A stretch of DNA of 22,297 nucleotides from Gnetum montanum. Its lineage: Eukaryota > Streptophyta > Gnetopsida > Gnetales > Gnetaceae. How positions within the stretch are numbered: the first letter of the stretch is position 1; each line of letters opens with the position of its first letter. Where the stretch lies: assembly GCA_015680685.1 (NCBI GenBank), contig MNCI01036481.1, forward strand, positions 146,224 to 168,520, written 5' to 3'. The position numbers and the translations under genes were made by a program. The notes under the pieces are model-generated. The model saw only the letters and a list, made by a program, of their open reading frames with translations. It was not told the origin of the DNA and did no database searches. Below, piece by piece: positions 20,357 through 22,297 of the stretch.

Positions 20357-21065
20357 TCCCAATGAGCAATGCTAAAAAAAAGGGTCCAGGTCTTTTTTGG
20401 AAAAAAACACAAGTAGTAGGTCGGTCCATCGGCTGGTTGGCGAGTTGATTAGCTGGCAAGAAAAAGTTAGCATTGCATTCCTGAGCATTGTAAACATCTT
20501 GTTTGATAATAGAAATGGTTGGCACTCTTGTTTTGGCATTCTATTTTGCTCTTTCCTGCTATCCTCATAGCATTGTGCATTGTTGACTCCCGAGTCCATG
20601 TTCAAGCATACAGTTGTCTTGCTCTCGACGTTTTGGTTACCTTTGGGATCTCTGTACCTTCCAGTGTTGGGCAACATATTGTATCCAGCTTGACAGAGTG
20701 AAGTCATAATCTTGAAGTCGTGCATTTTCCTAACTGCATTTTACTTTGCTTTCTTGCTTATCATTGCATTTTTTACAATGTTTTCTGTCCCTCTTGCATT
20801 TAAAGTTATCATTTTATGCTAGAGGTCTCATTTTCAAATTATCTATTTATGAAAGGTTATATTAACATCAACTAAGTCCTTGTCTGATTGACTAGACCAT
20901 TTAGGGCACCCTGGTTCCACTTTTATCCAGCACGGCCCTCCCGCGAATATGGGGTTAAGACTGTCAATGACCGACGACCTCTCGGTGTTTTCCAGCCACC
21001 GACGTTTTCGGTTGCTACAGTTTTCTGGAGCTAGAAGGAGGGCATTTAGTGCCCTTTCCAAATTT

Positions 21066-21405
21066 CACAGTAGTCCTATATGCATTTTGCACCCCGATAT
21101 ACATTAGCGTAAATTTGACACCCATTTGTGGTTGTTTATGCATCGTGCGGTGCAGATCGGTTGCCTCGATGATTCCGTTGGAACCCTACAAGACATAAAG
21201 CTTCTAATCGCTAGTTGACTTATTTGCTTTTTTGCTTTACAGTAGTCTTGCACGTGTTCCATACCCTATCACACACTAGCGTAAATGTGACACCCTTTTG
21301 TAGTTGCTTATGCATCATGTGATACATATCTGTCACCCCAATGGTTCCTTTGGAATCTTGCAAGACATAAAGCATTTTTGATTATTCTCCAATTTCCTTG
21401 CTTTT
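21066..21405 (+). repeat. 172-bp tandem duplication in the leader
   Basis: Units 21066-21237 and 21238-21405 share CAGTAGTC, 'TTAGCGTAAAT.TGACACCC', 'TTTGT.GTTG.TTATGCATC', 'TTGGAA.C.T.CAAGACATAA' and TTGCTTTT. Divergence is moderate. The duplication lies directly upstream of the gag-like frame. Confidence 0.75.
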
Positions 21406-21436
21406 CATGTTTGCAAAACTATCTAGCTTAGTAACA

Positions 21437-22012
21437 ATGATTTCTACAACTACTGCTGCTAACACCTTCAATGTTTAAGTTCCCATCATAGTTCAAGGCA
21501 TCACAGGTGTCGAACAACCACTCAACTCGATGCTAGAAACACGTCGATCCCTTAGGATCCAAAACTGGGGACCTAAGGGCTTGGCCTAGCAACATGAGCA
21601 CTATAACTTGCTCTATGCAAAGGTTCAGGAAAAGTTGCCCTTGGATGTGTATGAATTTGAAGAAAAATGTAGCTTCAAGTTTGCTTACTGCGACGGGAAG
21701 GAGTTTGTTCCCACTCCCGCCGTTTCCATACCTTTGACACAAACAAATCAATGGCTTCTAGACCAGCTAATCCAGTTGGCTAGACTTAGGGAGTAGCAAG
21801 ACACATCATCTAACCATGATGAGACCTTCCAGGATGGACAAGAGGAGCTTAATTCTCAATCTGACGGGGGAGGTCAAACCAACCTCGTCACGGTCCCTCC
21901 TACCTAGTCCTTTTGGGCCAACCCGTTGTCTGTTACAACTTCCTTTGTGATCATGCCTACATTCTCGCAGCCTACAACTACACTTGCAATGGGTATCCAT
22001 GTCACCTTCTGA
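21437..22012 (+). pseudogene. gag-like ORF with four internal stops, interrupted by LTR C
   Basis: One frame stays coherent from ATG 21437 (MISTTTAANTFNV) to the TGA at 22010, with no frameshift, but is broken by TAA at 21476 and TAG at 21587, 21794 and 21905. All four can be single C-to-T changes of CAA or CAG. The segment after 21590 reads QHEHYNLLYAKVQEKLPLDV and EFEEKCSFKFAYCDGKEF, followed by a Ser/Thr/Gln/Pro-rich tail. I do not recognise a domain. 'Gag-like' is inferred from position, downstream of a promoter and leader of LTR type. The final TGA is the first three bases of LTR C, so the original frame continued further and was cut by that insertion. Confidence 0.5.
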
Positions 22013-22034
22013 TGAGTCATGTGCTAGTGGCTGT

Positions 22035-22130
22035 GATATCACGTACGTGATATCTCAGCCGATGGGATATCGTGTATGTGATATCACGTACGCGATATCT
22101 CAGCCGACGCGATATCACGTATGCGATATC
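22035..22130 (+). promoter_or_regulatory. seven-unit phased GATATC array in the U3 of LTR C
   Basis: GATATC starts at 22035, 22049, 22066, 22080, 22094, 22111 and 22125, giving spacings of 14, 17, 14, 14, 17 and 14. The 8-nt inner spacers are themselves near-palindromic (ACGTACGT, GTGTATGT, ACGTACGC, ACGTATGC). The 11-nt spacers are TCAGCCGATGG and TCAGCCGACGC. The array ends about 20 bp before the TATA box. Binding by ACGT-type (bZIP) or GATA-type factors is a guess from the motifs. Confidence 0.65.
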
Positions 22131-22148
22131 GCGTCATGCCTCAATGTC

Positions 22149-22156
22149 TATAAATA
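22149..22156 (+). promoter_or_regulatory. TATA box of LTR C
   Basis: TATAAATA in CTATAAATAAGAGGTGG, identical in core to copies A, B and D. It is 139 bp from the LTR start here against 51 bp in A, a difference mostly explained by the number of GATATC units. Confidence 0.65.
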
Positions 22157-22297
22157 AGAGGTGGCTCTCCCTCATTTCGATCCCAGTTTTAGAGTAGCGA
22201 AGCTTTGGCAGTTTGATCCCTCCAGAGTTATATTTTTTCCTGTGTCTGCCTGCAGTGTGGTGAATGTAATTGTACGGTGTCTTTATTCGAGTGTGTC

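Larger units (their letters stand above)
19500..21440 (+). mobile_element. hairpin-array family, copy 2 (LTR/leader region)
   Basis: This is a younger-looking relative of 16300-18244. Hairpins lie at 19650-20137, a TATA box at 20349-20356, the conserved GACTAGACCATTTAGGGCACC-type block at about 20880-21010, and a 172-bp tandem duplication (21066-21405) before a gag-like frame starting at 21437. The order promoter, transcribed leader, gag fits the 5' end of an LTR retrotransposon. LTR ends and primer-binding site were not identified. Several overlapping open frames on both strands at 20224-21061 have no domain and are probably chance. Confidence 0.5.
22010..22297 (+). mobile_element. LTR copy C, TGATGAGT family, truncated by window edge
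   Basis: Starts TGATGAGT at 22010 and follows copy A through the TATA box (22149-22156), the 'GCCTGCAGTGTGGTGA' block and TTTATTCGAGTGTG at the window end. It carries the largest GATATC array (seven motifs) and dense CpG, with few decayed motifs, so it is probably the youngest copy here. The preceding bases are gag-like coding sequence rather than a polypurine tract, so this is a 5' or solo LTR nested in the hairpin-array element. Confidence 0.88.

Noticed and set aside
20372-20725. 117-residue open frame on the minus strand
   Set aside because: It overlaps other open frames on both strands within the leader/LTR-type region and has no recognisable domain. It is probably chance in a GC-richer stretch.
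22035-22130. CRISPR-like regularly spaced repeats
   Set aside because: The repeat is a 6-bp palindrome with 8-11 nt spacers that are themselves similar, inside a plant LTR. Nothing resembles CRISPR architecture.

Overview
The window looks like intergenic DNA from a large, repeat-rich plant nuclear genome. A gymnosperm such as a conifer fits best, but the sequence alone does not prove it. The reasons are AT-rich, CpG-poor bulk sequence, nested LTR-retrotransposon debris of very different ages, no intact long ORF, and no tRNA, rRNA or bacterial-style gene structure. One run of N (10812-11099) marks it as an assembled scaffold. I see no gene that is convincingly intact.

The main content is one LTR family, called here the TGATGAGT family after its ends (TGATGAGT...ACTCATCA), present five times: D (1-456, minus, runs off the left edge), A (9004-9766, plus, a solo LTR with a perfect CTTGC target duplication), E (11100-11949, plus, 5' part lost in the gap), B (18245-19069, minus, a 3' LTR with polypurine tract and a stub of internal sequence) and C (22010-22297, plus, runs off the right edge). 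In the four copies whose 5' end is visible, a very short U3 holds 1 to 7 GATATC (or decayed GATATT) motifs, mostly spaced exactly 14 bp apart, just upstream of a TATA box. In the four copies where the position is visible, a candidate AATAAA poly(A) signal follows.

A second LTR-type family, found in two diverged copies (about 16300-18244 and about 19500-21440), carries arrays of short hairpins built from TGCTA/CTATG words, then a CCCTATAAAT TATA box, then a conserved downstream block. The right copy leads through a 172-bp tandem duplication into a gag-like reading frame (21437-22012) with four internal stops, into which LTR C has inserted.

The left part holds older debris: an Ty3/gypsy-like gag remnant (about 2061-3440) and a retropepsin-like remnant (4427-4607) from one strongly CpG-depleted element, then a diverged direct duplication of about 750 bp (5591-7012) with a minisatellite. 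On the minus strand at 8051-8730 lies a decayed coding region with a plausible small intron, possibly a broken host gene. A fold-back element with arms near 300 bp lies at 11983-12783, directly right of LTR E, followed by a smaller cluster of competing stems. The stretch 12950-16300 holds only small repeats and palindromes.
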